A DNA stretch of 64,000 nucleotides from Rhizobium sp. NFR07 (GCF_900111905.1 NZ_FOKM01000001.1:558001-622000); one strand, 5' to 3'. Shown: positions 43,892 through 52,915, numbered from the stretch's first letter. Program-made: numbers and translations. The notes: a model not told the origin generated them from the letters alone.

Positions 43892-45247
43892 ATGGCCCGC
43901 GAAGACAAGCTGAAACTTGGAACATTTGTCTATACATTCGGCTTCAACCCCGCGAGCTGGCTGCATCCGGCGGCCGATATCAATGGCGCCAACAAGATCG
44001 ACCATCTACTGAATGTCGCGCGGATTTCGGAACAGGCGAAACTCGACTTCATGTTCGTCGCGGATTCACCGGCCGCTGCCATCGGCGATCCGGAGGCACT
44101 CTCCCGCTCGCCGACCAAGATGAACCGCTTCGAGCCGCTGACGCTGATCACGGCACTGGCCGCGATGACCGAGAAGCTCGGCTTCGTCGCCACAGCCTCG
44201 ACCAGCTATTACGAGCCGTTCAACATCGCCCGCATCTTTTCGTCCATCGATCACCTGAGTGGCGGGCGGGCCTGCTGGAACGTCGTGACATCCGACCACG
44301 ACGAGACGGGCTATAACTTCAATCGCGAGGGGCTCGATCCGCATGCGATCCGCTACGAGCGCGGCGAGGAATTCGTCGACGTCGTCTTCGGCCTATGGGA
44401 CAGTTTCGAGCCGGATGCGCTGCTGCTCGACCGGCAGAACGGCGTCTATTACGACAAGGACAAGCTCCACACGCTGAACCACAAGGGCAAGCATTTCCAA
44501 GTGCGCGGTCCTCTGAACATCGCCTCGACGCCGCAGGGTCGGCCGGTCATCGCCCAGGCGGGCGGCTCGGAAGCCGGAATGGAGTTGGCGGCGCGGACCT
44601 CGGAAATCGTCTTCAGCCTCGCCTCCAGCATCGAACGCAACGGCGCCTTCTACCACAACGTCAAAAGCCGGATGGCAAAGTATGGCCGTCACCAGGATGA
44701 CCTGAAGATGATGCCGGGCATCGTCGTCAATGTCGGGGAAACGAAGGCGGAAGCGCAGGCCAAGGTCGATTTCCTCATCGACAACCTGCATCCCGATGTC
44801 GGCCGCTGGATGCTGGGCGAGTTTCTCGAAACCGATCTTTCCGGCGCCGAACTCGACAAGCCATTCCCGATGGAGCGCCTGCCTGAGCAGCCGAAGGGTT
44901 CCAAGGCGCTATTCGAGGAACTGACAGACTTCATCAAACAGGGCCATACGCTTGGCCACCTGATCCGCCACTATGCGGAAAAAAGCACCGGCAACGGCAT
45001 TACCGGCACGCCGAAAGAAATCGCCGACTTCATGGAGGAATGGTTCGAGGCGCGCGCCGCCGACGGCTTCATCCTGATGTTCCCGACACTGCCCGCCAGC
45101 CTCACCGATTTCGTCGAACTGGTCGTGCCGGAACTGCGCCGCCGCGGACTGTTCCGCGAGGAATATGAAGGCTCGACGCTACGAGAAAATCTCGGCCTTT
45201 CCATGCCGGTAAACCGCCATGCCGCGGCGCGCCAGCAGGGCGGCTGA
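43892..45247 (+). CDS. LLM-class FMN-dependent monooxygenase (NtaA/SnaA/DszA family)
   Basis: 451 aa, the usual length of the NtaA/DszA group. Recognisable are LKLGTFVYTFGFNPASWLHPAADI at the start, LDFMFVADS near 48, TASTSYYEPFNIARIFSSIDHLSGGRACWNVVTS near 107-140 and IAQAGGSEAGMELAARTSEIVF near 228. These enzymes use reduced FMN from a separate reductase (not seen here) to oxidise C-S, N-C or similar bonds. A sulfur or N-linked substrate fits the neighbouring desulfurase, but no specific reaction can be given. GGAG lies about eight bases before the ATG; last gene of the operon. Confidence 0.88.
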   Translation: MAREDKLKLGTFVYTFGFNPASWLHPAADINGANKIDHLLNVARISEQAKLDFMFVADSPAAAIGDPEALSRSPTKMNRFEPLTLITALAAMTEKLGFVATASTSYYEPFNIARIFSSIDHLSGGRACWNVVTSDHDETGYNFNREGLDPHAIRYERGEEFVDVVFGLWDSFEPDALLLDRQNGVYYDKDKLHTLNHKGKHFQVRGPLNIASTPQGRPVIAQAGGSEAGMELAARTSEIVFSLASSIERNGAFYHNVKSRMAKYGRHQDDLKMMPGIVVNVGETKAEAQAKVDFLIDNLHPDVGRWMLGEFLETDLSGAELDKPFPMERLPEQPKGSKALFEELTDFIKQGHTLGHLIRHYAEKSTGNGITGTPKEIADFMEEWFEARAADGFILMFPTLPASLTDFVELVVPELRRRGLFREEYEGSTLRENLGLSMPVNRHAAARQQGG

Positions 45248-45259
45248 CGGCGAATAACA

Positions 45260-45293
45260 AAAAGGCGCCCGGAGATATCTCCAGACGCCTTTT
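45260..45293. terminator. Bidirectional terminator between convergent genes
   Basis: AAAAGGCG (45260-45267) pairs with CGCCTTTT (45286-45293), and the interior GGAGATATCTCC is itself palindromic, giving a long interrupted stem. The A-run on one side and T-run on the other let it end both the plus-strand monooxygenase and the minus-strand glycine-zipper gene. Confidence 0.85.
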
Positions 45294-45310
45294 CGCACGG
45301 TGGCAGTGGA

Positions 45311-45703
45311 TCATTCGATGATCTGGACGACCGTATGGGTCCGCGGATCGACGATCACGCGCTGTTCGTTGACGACGGCATAGGCATAAGCCGGATCTTC
45401 CGGAACGGGCGTCAGCACGACCTGCTGCGGGATCGGCTCGCCGACGACGACGTGTTCCTGAATCACGACGCGCTGGGCCGGCATGGGCTGGGTCTCGACA
45501 TAACGGACGACACGTTGCGGCGGCGGATCGATGGCCGTGCCGGCAGCGGCGCCGACAATGCCGCCTACGGCAGCGCCCACGGGACCACCTACGATTGCAC
45601 CGGTCACGGCGCCGCCGACGGCACCGTTTACCGTGCTCTGCTGGGCCATGGCACCGGTTGCGAGCGCCGCGAAGGCGGCAGATACCAGAATGATCTTTTT
45701 CAT
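45311..45703 (-). CDS. Small secreted DUF1236-like protein with glycine-zipper region
   Basis: 130 aa from ATG 45703 with GGGAG eight bases upstream. Residues 1-23 form a signal peptide (ILVSAAFAALATGAMA). A Gly/Ala-rich stretch follows, GAVGGAVTGAIVGGPVGAAVGGIVG, typical of membrane-inserting glycine zippers. The C-terminal part (VVRYVETQPMP to VVIQEHVVVGE, ending IVDPRTHTVVQIIE) resembles the DUF1236 proteins frequent in rhizobia. Function unknown; it is divergent from the sensor kinase gene. Confidence 0.82.
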   Translation of the reverse strand: MKKIILVSAAFAALATGAMAQQSTVNGAVGGAVTGAIVGGPVGAAVGGIVGAAAGTAIDPPPQRVVRYVETQPMPAQRVVIQEHVVVGEPIPQQVVLTPVPEDPAYAYAVVNEQRVIVDPRTHTVVQIIE

Positions 45704-45889
45704 GACACAACTCCCTGTTTGTGATGGGCAAAGAACGCGGCCCCGATAAAGCGGTTCCGGCCTCGGACCTTTGCGGCGCCCTATCCGACTTTGGTCCCGA
45801 TCCATGAAAAACAGAGGCTGTCGCGCCCATTGACCGGCGGAAACCGAGCCATACTTACCTCGCGCGAACTGCATTCATCCGAGGCTTAC

Positions 45890-47290
45890 GTGCGGCTACC
45901 CAACGTCATCGCTCATTGGAACAGCCAATCGCTCGCCCGCCAGTTTCTCATCGCCGGCGGGCTGGTGTCGGCTGCTGCCATCCTCGTCGTCGGCGCCTTT
46001 GTCGCAAGCCTGATCGAGGATGCCGTCACCCGCAATTCGGCAGCCTCGACGGCGCTCTATGTAGACAGCATCATCGCGCCGATCCTTCCGGACATGACGA
46101 CGACGGAAAAACTCGACGAAACGATCGAGCGGGCGCTGGACGAGACCCTGTCGCAGGGCGCGCTCGGCCGTCGCCTCGTCTCTTTCAGGCTGTGGCGCAA
46201 GGATGGCACCATCCTTTATGCCAACGACAAGACGCTGATGGGCAAGAAGCTCACACCGAGCGAGGATCTCAACACCGCCTTTTCCGGAAAGATGGTGTCC
46301 GAATTCAACCAGATCGACCCGGAAGAGGCCTCGGCTCTGGGTGACGATCCGCCGCCGCTGCTCGAGATCTACAATCCGGTGCTGCAGCCATGGTCCGGCG
46401 AAGTCGTGGCCGTCTCGGAATTCTACGAGATCGCGACGGATTTCGAGCACAGTCTCTATAATGCGCGGCTGAGGGCATGGCTCGCCGTCGCGGCGGTGAT
46501 TGCGGTGATATTCTCCCTGCTGTCGCTGATCGTCCTGCGCGGCAGCCGGCTTATCGACCTGCAGCGCGGCCTGCTCAACGCCCGCGTCGGCGAGCTGTCG
46601 CATCTCCTGAAGCAGAACCGCGCGCTCCATGCCCGCGTGAAAAATGCCAGCCAGCGCACGACGGCGCTCAACGAACGCTTTCTCAGGCGTCTCGGCGCCG
46701 ACTTGCACGATGGGCCGGCACAGCTCATCGCCTATGCGTCGCTGCGCATCGACAGCCCCGCCATTCTCGGGGCGCAGGCGCTGCCGGAGAAGCGCGAAGC
46801 GGAGGTCGCATCGATCAAAACCAGCCTCCAGGAGGCGATGCGCGAGATCCGCGGCATCTGCCACGATCTCATCCTTCCCGAGATCGAGGCCGCAAACCCG
46901 CATGAGGTGATCAAGCAGGCGGTACAAAGATACCGAGATCGCACGGGTTTCGATGTTCGCCTTTTACTTGCCGCCATTGAGTGGCAACCGACGCCTGCGG
47001 AAAAGATCTGCATCTACCGTTTCGTGCAGGAGGCACTGAACAACGGCTGGCGACATGCCGGCGGCGTAGACCAGCAGGTTTTGCAACGTTTGGAGGACGG
47101 CTGCGTTGTTATCGACGTCATTGATGGCGGGCCCGGTTTTGACCCCTCGTCGATCAAATCGACGAGCCTCGGCATTGCCGGACTGCGCGAACGGGTCGAA
47201 AGCCTGGGCGGACGGTTCGAGATCAACTCGGGGAAACACGGGACAACGGTAACGATGTCGCTGAAGATAAGTGAGACGGAGAAGGCTTGA
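45890..47290 (+). CDS. Sensor histidine kinase, NarX/DegS type (HisKA_3)
   Basis: 466 aa if translation starts at GTG 45890, which has GAGG five bases upstream; an earlier in-frame TTG at 45791 is less likely. Two membrane segments (about residues 18-43 and 200-220) enclose a periplasmic domain of ~150 aa that I cannot name. The phosphorylated His is in GADLHDGPAQLIAYASL (about residue 273), and the ATPase domain ends with GIAGLRERVESLGGRFEINSG. It phosphorylates the response regulator encoded next, with which it overlaps in a TGATG. Signal unknown. Confidence 0.88.
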   Translation: MRLPNVIAHWNSQSLARQFLIAGGLVSAAAILVVGAFVASLIEDAVTRNSAASTALYVDSIIAPILPDMTTTEKLDETIERALDETLSQGALGRRLVSFRLWRKDGTILYANDKTLMGKKLTPSEDLNTAFSGKMVSEFNQIDPEEASALGDDPPPLLEIYNPVLQPWSGEVVAVSEFYEIATDFEHSLYNARLRAWLAVAAVIAVIFSLLSLIVLRGSRLIDLQRGLLNARVGELSHLLKQNRALHARVKNASQRTTALNERFLRRLGADLHDGPAQLIAYASLRIDSPAILGAQALPEKREAEVASIKTSLQEAMREIRGICHDLILPEIEAANPHEVIKQAVQRYRDRTGFDVRLLLAAIEWQPTPAEKICIYRFVQEALNNGWRHAGGVDQQVLQRLEDGCVVIDVIDGGPGFDPSSIKSTSLGIAGLRERVESLGGRFEINSGKHGTTVTMSLKISETEKA

Positions 47291-47952
47291 TGGCAGATCT
47301 ACGGGTTGCCGTATGCGATGACCACCCCCTATTCAGGGAGGGCGTGACGCGCACTTTGACGGAATTGGGCTTCGACATCATTGCCGAAGGTGGCAGCGCG
47401 GAAGATGCTATCCATATCGCACAGCAGCATCGCCCCGATATCCTGCTAATGGATATTTCCATGCCCGGCAGCGGACTGGAGGCCATCGCGCCCATTCTTT
47501 CCGGCTGTCCGGACCAGAAGATCGTCATGCTGACCGTGTCGGAAACGAGCGACGACATTCGCCGCGCGCTGCAGGACGGCGCCAGAGGTTACGTGCTCAA
47601 GGGCATCGGGTCTGCTTCATTGGCGGAAATCCTGCATTCGGTGGCAAAGGGCGAAGGTTATGTGGCGCCGTCGCTTTCCGCCAAGCTTCTGGCAGAGCCG
47701 CAATCGGCCGCAAACGACGACGCGTCGCTTGCCGGAATGAACGAGCTGACGACGCGGGAGCGCGAGGTGCTGGAACTGGCTGCGAACGGGCTCAGCAACA
47801 AGCTGATCGCGATCGAGCTCGACCTGCATGAAAAGACCGTAAAGCATCACATGACGCGGATCTTCACCAAGCTCAATGTCAGCAACCGCACGGCTGCCGC
47901 GATCGCCTGGAACGAGGCGATGCGCGAAGGGTCGATGCGCGCGGCGTCGTAA
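47290..47952 (+). CDS. NarL/FixJ-type response regulator (LuxR DNA-binding domain)
   Basis: 220 aa. The receiver domain has the acidic pocket at D10/D11, the phospho-acceptor D55 in ILLMDISMPG and the Lys in YVLKGIG. The LuxR-type helix-turn-helix spans about 150-205 (LTTREREVLELAANGLSNKLIAIELDLHEKTVKHHMTRIFTKLNV). The ATG at 47290 overlaps the kinase stop (TGATG), so kinase and regulator are coupled. Targets unknown; neighbours do not suggest a specific stimulus. Confidence 0.92.
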   Translation: MADLRVAVCDDHPLFREGVTRTLTELGFDIIAEGGSAEDAIHIAQQHRPDILLMDISMPGSGLEAIAPILSGCPDQKIVMLTVSETSDDIRRALQDGARGYVLKGIGSASLAEILHSVAKGEGYVAPSLSAKLLAEPQSAANDDASLAGMNELTTREREVLELAANGLSNKLIAIELDLHEKTVKHHMTRIFTKLNVSNRTAAAIAWNEAMREGSMRAAS

Positions 47953-47961
47953 GCCGACGCC

Positions 47962-48465
47962 TCAATCTACCAGCGAGCGCAGCCGATCGACATCGGATTT
48001 GGCGGCCGGGCGATTTACGATCGTCCGACCCCGATTATCTCGCATCACATAACGCCCCTGGCTGTCGATCTCTTCCGCTATGCCGTTGCTGTGCCTTACG
48101 CTGAGGCTGCGATCAGTTGCCTGTCCCGGCGTCATGTTGACGCCTTGCGACGGTGCGTTCTCCTGAGTTCCGGAAGACTGGCCGTCGGCGACACCGCGGG
48201 ATCCGCCGCCTTTTTCCTCGCCACCCGCATTACCACCGTTGCCGCCCTTGTTTCCGCCACGCCCGCCATCGGCACCGCCGCCCTTTCCGGAACCACCACC
48301 GGAGCTGTTTCCGCCACCGCGGCCACCTCCGTTGCCGTTTCCATCACCGCCACCATGGCCGTTTCGGGCCAAGGCGGAATCGGCCCGGAACGGCAACAGG
48401 ATCGCCAATGTGGAGAGGGTCAGATTTGCAATGATCTGTCGGCGGGAGTGAATGGAAGCCTCCAT
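47962..48465 (-). CDS. Exported glycine-rich protein of unknown function
   Basis: 167 aa from ATG 48465; starts at 48486 or 48531 are possible and no ribosome site is strong. A signal peptide with a twin-arginine-like SRRQIIANLTL precedes the Ala at about residue 33. The middle (about 35-95) is a low-complexity Gly/Asn/Lys stretch. The C-terminal ~50 residues are ordinary and contain SQGRYVMRDNRGRTIVNRPAAKSDVDRLRSLVD, which looks like a folded small domain. The convergent regulator gene ends nearby. Family not recognised; cell-surface or periplasmic role guessed from export. Confidence 0.65.
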   Translation of the reverse strand: MEASIHSRRQIIANLTLSTLAILLPFRADSALARNGHGGGDGNGNGGGRGGGNSSGGGSGKGGGADGGRGGNKGGNGGNAGGEEKGGGSRGVADGQSSGTQENAPSQGVNMTPGQATDRSLSVRHSNGIAEEIDSQGRYVMRDNRGRTIVNRPAAKSDVDRLRSLVD

Positions 48466-48591
48466 CGCGCATATCGGGTTGAACATTCGTATGGTCAGGC
48501 AACACCCGAACCAAGGCCATAGTTCCGCCATAGGACCTTTGCGAAGGCGCCAACCAGACCATGGTCTGACCATAATTGGCTGCGTCTGCTT

Positions 48592-49719
48592 TCAGTCGGG
48601 CGAAATGCCGTCTTCAGGCCCGCGCTCCCGCTCCTTTTCGAACAGGGACCAGGCCGCGATGAACAGTGCCGCAATCAGTGGTCCGATGACGAAACCGTTG
48701 ACGCCGACCAGCGAAATGCCGCCGATCGTCGAGATCAGCACCACGTAATCCGGCATCTTCGTTTCCTTGCCCACCAGCGGCGGTCGCAGAAGATTGTCGA
48801 CCAGCCCTATGACGAATACGCCAACCGCGGCGATGATGACGGCCTGCAGCACGGCTCCCGTCACGGCCAGATAGATAGCTGTCGGTACCCAGACCAGCGC
48901 CGCGCCGACGGCCGGGACGAGCGACAGGATGACCATCAGCACGCCCCAAAGCAATGCTGGCTGCACGCCGAGCGCCCAGAAGGTCACGCCGCCGATCGCG
49001 CCTTGGATGATCGCGATGATGATATTGCCGCGGACCGTCGCCCTGACGACGGAGGCGAATTTCGCCATGAACTGGTTCGTATGCTCGTCGCTCAAGGGGG
49101 CCGCGCTGCGGATCGTCTTCGCCAGTGCTCGCCCGTCGCGGAAGAGGAAGAAGAGCAGGTAGAGCATCAGGCCGAAGGCGATGAAGAACTCGACTGTGCT
49201 CTGGCCGAAGGTCAGTGCCCTGCCGGCAAAGAAGCTTCCACCCTGCATGAGCGATGAGGAAAACCGCTCCCGCAGGTCCGCGAAACCACCGGTCTCCAGG
49301 CTGCGCAGGCGATCCTGGACGAATATCGGCAGCGCATCGACGACCTGGTTCAGCATGCGGGGGAGATCGATCTGCCCGCTCGAGATCCTCTGATAGAGGC
49401 TTGCGCCTTCCTGCACGAGCGAGCTGAGGATCGCGAGGCCCGGGAGGATGACGAGGCAAAGGCAGATAATGACGGACAGGACGGCCGCAACATTGCGTCT
49501 CCCGCCGAGCTTTGCTTCGAGCCAGCTGTACAGCGGAAAGAAAAGTATGGCGAAGACGACGGCCCAGAAGATCGCGGAATAGAAGGGCAGAATGACGGCG
49601 ATGAACGCCAGAGTCACCAGAACCAGCAAGACATAAAAGCTGACGCGTTGAACCACTATCCCTGCCCTGTTGTGAAACCGTCCAGTCGGGGAGATAAGGC
49701 GCGATGCAGTTCCGTCCAT
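48592..49719 (-). CDS. AI-2E transporter family (UPF0118) membrane permease
   Basis: 375 aa from ATG 49719; a TTG further upstream that overlaps the neighbouring stop is possible but no ribosome site supports either. About eight membrane segments are present, with the family blocks LPFYSAIFWAVVFAILFFPLYSWLE near the start and GALWG/ILSLVPAVGAALVWVPTAIYLAVTG near residue 265. Members export signals such as AI-2 or act as Na+/H+ antiporters. No luxS-like gene is in the window, so substrate is unknown. It lies on the same strand as, and downstream of, the aldehyde dehydrogenase gene. Confidence 0.82.
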   Translation of the reverse strand: MDGTASRLISPTGRFHNRAGIVVQRVSFYVLLVLVTLAFIAVILPFYSAIFWAVVFAILFFPLYSWLEAKLGGRRNVAAVLSVIICLCLVILPGLAILSSLVQEGASLYQRISSGQIDLPRMLNQVVDALPIFVQDRLRSLETGGFADLRERFSSSLMQGGSFFAGRALTFGQSTVEFFIAFGLMLYLLFFLFRDGRALAKTIRSAAPLSDEHTNQFMAKFASVVRATVRGNIIIAIIQGAIGGVTFWALGVQPALLWGVLMVILSLVPAVGAALVWVPTAIYLAVTGAVLQAVIIAAVGVFVIGLVDNLLRPPLVGKETKMPDYVVLISTIGGISLVGVNGFVIGPLIAALFIAAWSLFEKERERGPEDGISPD

Positions 49720-49802
49720 GGCCGCGGTGCTATGAACGGCCGAAATCCTATTGATTTCAGAGGTAGCGGCCGCCTCGGATTCTTCCGGGCGGCCACTTTG
49801 CC

Positions 49803-51236
49803 TCAAGCCTGTGTATAGGCGGTCTTCACCACGGTGAAGAATTCGGCCGCATATTTGCCCTGTTCGCGCGGACCGAAGGAGGACGCCTTACGCCCGCCGA
49901 AGGGCACGTGGAAATCGACACCGGCGGTCGGCAGGTTGACCATGACCATGCCCGCTTCCGAATTCCGCTTGAAATGGGTCGCGTATTTCAGACTTGTCGT
50001 GGCGATGCCGGCCGAGAGGCCGAATGGCGTGTCATTCGCCATAGCCAGCGCCTCGTCATAGTTCTTGACGCGGATGACGCTCACGACAGGGCCGAAGATT
50101 TCCTCGCGGGAGATCCGCATCGCATTGGTCGCCTCGGTGAACAGCGTCGGCTGAAGGAAGAAGCCGGGCGTGTCCCGCTCGACCCGCTCGCCGCCAAAGG
50201 CCAGCTTTGCGCCTTCCTTGACGCCGATATCAATATAGTCGGTATCCTGCTTCAGCTGGCGGGCGTCGACAACGGGGCCGACATGGGTTTCAGGCTTTAG
50301 GGCGTGGCCGACCTGAATGGTCTTCAGCTTCTCCGTCAGGGCATCGACGAACCGGTCATGGATACCTTCGGTGACGATCAGGCGGGAGGACGCCGTGCAG
50401 CGCTGGCCGGTGGAAAAGAAGCCGGAATTGGCGGCAGCCTCGACCGCGACCTTCAGGTCGGCATCATCGAGCACGACCATCGGGTTCTTGCCGCCCATTT
50501 CCAGCTGGAATTTGCGGTTATGCTCGATCGACGCGGCGGCAACGCGCTTCCCGGTTCCGGTCGAGCCGGTGAAGGTGATGCCAGCGAGATCGGGGCTATC
50601 GAGCATCGTCTGGCCGACCACGGAGCCCGGCCCCATGACGAGATTGAGCACGCCCTTCGGCAGGCCTGCCCGATGCAGGATATCGACGATCGCCCATGAG
50701 CAGCCGGGCACCAACTCGGCCGGCTTGAACACGACCGTATTGCCGTAGCAGAGCGCCGGCGCGATCTTCCATGCCGGGATGGCGATCGGAAAATTCCACG
50801 GGGTAATGATGCCGATGACGCCGAGCGGTTCGCGGGTGATCTCGACGCCGATGCCGGGTCTTGCGGAAGGCAGAACTTCGCCCGCCAGGCGCAGGGCTTC
50901 CCCGGCAAAGAAGTCAAAGATCTGCGCCGCGCGCGTCACTTCGCCTATGCCTTCGGCCAGGATCTTGCCTTCCTCGCGGGACAGGAGCTCTCCGAGTTCC
51001 TGCTTGCGCGCAAGGATCTCGTCGGAGGTTTTTCTCAAGATCGCGTGGCGCTCCAGAATGCCGGATCGCGACCATGCCGGAAAGGCGGCTTTCGCTGCTG
51101 CGATCGCCTGACGCGTGTCATCGGTGGTCGCCTGGGCATAGATGCCGACGACGTCCTTGGTGTCGGAGGGATTGATGTTTTCCGAGCCGTTGCTGCCGAC
51201 CCACTCGCCGGCGATCAGGTTCTGACGGATGGTCAT
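49803..51236 (-). CDS. Aldehyde dehydrogenase, probably 2,5-dioxovalerate (alpha-ketoglutarate semialdehyde) dehydrogenase
   Basis: 477 aa, a standard NAD(P)+ aldehyde dehydrogenase. The general base Glu246 is in LEMGGKNP, the catalytic Cys280 in GQRCTASSR, and the coenzyme stretch GSTGTGKRV lies near 224. Ketoglutarate semialdehyde dehydrogenases have this length and motif set. It is 66 bp downstream of uronate dehydrogenase on the same strand, so it should oxidise the 2,5-dioxovalerate produced from galactarate/glucarate. The hydroxyproline-type genes at 17.3-22.5 kb yield the same semialdehyde and lack their own dehydrogenase. Substrate is inferred. Confidence 0.88.
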   Translation of the reverse strand: MTIRQNLIAGEWVGSNGSENINPSDTKDVVGIYAQATTDDTRQAIAAAKAAFPAWSRSGILERHAILRKTSDEILARKQELGELLSREEGKILAEGIGEVTRAAQIFDFFAGEALRLAGEVLPSARPGIGVEITREPLGVIGIITPWNFPIAIPAWKIAPALCYGNTVVFKPAELVPGCSWAIVDILHRAGLPKGVLNLVMGPGSVVGQTMLDSPDLAGITFTGSTGTGKRVAAASIEHNRKFQLEMGGKNPMVVLDDADLKVAVEAAANSGFFSTGQRCTASSRLIVTEGIHDRFVDALTEKLKTIQVGHALKPETHVGPVVDARQLKQDTDYIDIGVKEGAKLAFGGERVERDTPGFFLQPTLFTEATNAMRISREEIFGPVVSVIRVKNYDEALAMANDTPFGLSAGIATTSLKYATHFKRNSEAGMVMVNLPTAGVDFHVPFGGRKASSFGPREQGKYAAEFFTVVKTAYTQA

Positions 51237-51302
51237 GGTGAAATCCTCCTGCGGCTACCCAACTGGCCGTCGCAATATATGATTGAAAATATGATGATCC
51301 TA

Positions 51303-52103
51303 TCAGGTGTCGGCCGGATGACCAGCGCTGGTAAAGGCGCCGCCCTGATAGATCACGGCCGGGTCGTTGGGATCCTGCCTGCCGGCCGCGGCTTCCACTT
51401 CGACGCGCCACTTGGCGGAACTGTCCTGCGGGCGCCAGCCGAGGAAGGCGGCATTGCGGTTGTCCCACCATTGCTCGCCGTTCGCCGAGGCCCCGTATAT
51501 GATCGCATGCGCAAGGCGCGGCGTATCGAATGCCCGTCCGCAGAGCGAAACGAAATCCCGCACGCTGAGCCATGTCGCCAGCATTCGGGGATTGGCGGGC
51601 TTTTCGAAGCAGGAGCCGATCCGGACCGAGAGCGTCTCCTGGCCGAACTTGTCATAATACATGCTGGCGATTGCCTCGCCGAAGACCTTCGAGACGCCGT
51701 AAAGCGAATCCGGCCGCGGATAGACGGTGTTGTCGATATGCTCGTCGCGCCGGTAGAAACCGACCACATGGTTGGAACTGGCAAAGACGATGCGCGGTTG
51801 GCCGTGATGGCGGGCCGCCTCGTAAAGATTGTAGAGGCCGACGATATTACCCTGCAGGATCTGGTCGAAGGGACGCTCGACCGACACGCCGCCGAGATGG
51901 ATGACGCCATCGACGCCCTCGAACAGGCGGAAAACGCCATCGGCATCCGCAAGATCACACCTGACAAAGGTTTCGCCGGCAGCGAGATCGGTGATCTCGC
52001 CGATATCCGAGAGAACGACATTCTCCGCAAGCTGAGATAGCAACGGACGTATGCTTCGACCAACACCGCCCGCGGCGCCCGTCAGCAGCAGTTTCTTCAG
52101 CAT
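51303..52103 (-). CDS. udh: Uronate dehydrogenase
   Basis: 266 aa, very close in length to the Agrobacterium enzyme. The NAD-binding GAAGGVGR is at 9-16, and the short-chain dehydrogenase catalytic pair Tyr135/Lys139 lies in YGVSK. Diagnostic stretches are GVDGVIHLGGVSVERPFDQILQGNIVGLYNLYEAAR (64-99) and FASSNHVVGFY, which match uronate dehydrogenases as I recall them. It oxidises D-galacturonate or D-glucuronate to the aldarolactone. A palindromic site lies 44 bp upstream. Aldarate dehydratase genes are not visible in the window. Confidence 0.9.
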   Translation of the reverse strand: MLKKLLLTGAAGGVGRSIRPLLSQLAENVVLSDIGEITDLAAGETFVRCDLADADGVFRLFEGVDGVIHLGGVSVERPFDQILQGNIVGLYNLYEAARHHGQPRIVFASSNHVVGFYRRDEHIDNTVYPRPDSLYGVSKVFGEAIASMYYDKFGQETLSVRIGSCFEKPANPRMLATWLSVRDFVSLCGRAFDTPRLAHAIIYGASANGEQWWDNRNAAFLGWRPQDSSAKWRVEVEAAAGRQDPNDPAVIYQGGAFTSAGHPADT

Positions 52104-52146
52104 GAACCCTCCCAGGATCGGCGATCGTGCATGTCGCCACTATGTT

Positions 52147-52161
52147 GTCATACATGATGAC
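52147..52161. promoter_or_regulatory. Palindrome upstream of uronate dehydrogenase, possible GntR operator
   Basis: GTCAT-ACATG-ATGAC (52147-52161) is a perfect dyad around 5 bases, in the 134-bp intergenic segment between the dehydrogenase start and the GntR stop. The FCD-type regulator encoded at 52238-52915 is the most likely binder. Confidence 0.45.
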
Positions 52162-52237
52162 GAAGGAGATACTACAAGTGAGGCCGAATAGGTCAACAAG
52201 TTTGTGTTGGCCGTGGAACTGTCGCGTCGGGCCGGAC

Positions 52238-52915
52238 CTAACCCCGGGCGTCGCGCAGATGGCTTTCGACGCTCCGCAGGTGCTTCCTCATTGCGTCCGC
52301 AGCCGCCGCACCGTCGCGGTTTGCTATGGCTTCGACGATGCGGGCATGTTCCTCGAAGGAATGATGGTCGGCCGGCGGCCTGACCGGCGTGTCGCGCAGA
52401 CGCCCCCAGGTCACGGCGCGGCGCACTGCGTTCAGCGTGTCGAGAAGGCCGAGCAGCAGGGAATTTTGCGATGCCTCGCCGATGAGGCGATGCAGGCGAT
52501 TGTCCCATTGCTCGTAAAGGCGCCAGGTCGGCGCCTGCTGCGCCTTGACCATGCAACTGCGCAGTTCGGCGATCTGGCTCGGCGTCGCATTCAGCGCCGC
52601 ACATCGCGCCACTTCCGGCTCGAAGGCGATGCGGGCGCCCATCACCTCCAACGGATTGGTTCGCTGCACCATGGCATTGATGTCGGCGACCGTATCCATC
52701 GGGCGCTCACCGGCAAAGGTCCCCTTCCCCACATGCCGCCAGACCACGCCTTCCGCCTGCAGGGTGGCCAGCGCCTTGCGCAGAGCCGTCCGGCCCACAT
52801 CGAGCGATTCCGCCAATTCCCGCTCGGGCGGCAGCCGCCCGCCATCGGGAAGCTCGGCCCCTCCGACGAAATCACGCAGCCTGGACAGAACGACTGAATG
52901 CCTATCTTCGATCAT
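52238..52915 (-). CDS. GntR-family regulator, FadR subfamily (FCD domain), of uronate genes
   Basis: 225 aa. The N-terminal winged helix carries GGRLPPERELAESLDVGRTALRKALATLQAEGVVWRHVGKGTF (about 20-65). The FCD domain follows with the usual histidine cluster (NRLHRLIGEASQN, FEEHARIVEAI). It is upstream of uronate dehydrogenase on the same strand and should control it in response to a uronate or aldarate. It is also divergent from the ABC transporter operon at 53163, whose promoter shares an ATTGGTT sequence with the site in front of this gene. Confidence 0.9.
   Translation of the reverse strand: MIEDRHSVVLSRLRDFVGGAELPDGGRLPPERELAESLDVGRTALRKALATLQAEGVVWRHVGKGTFAGERPMDTVADINAMVQRTNPLEVMGARIAFEPEVARCAALNATPSQIAELRSCMVKAQQAPTWRLYEQWDNRLHRLIGEASQNSLLLGLLDTLNAVRRAVTWGRLRDTPVRPPADHHSFEEHARIVEAIANRDGAAAADAMRKHLRSVESHLRDARG

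Noticed and set aside
48239..48451. A proline/phenylalanine-rich plus-strand frame opposite the glycine-rich protein
   Set aside because: It is simply the complement of the Gly-rich repeat and has no independent support.
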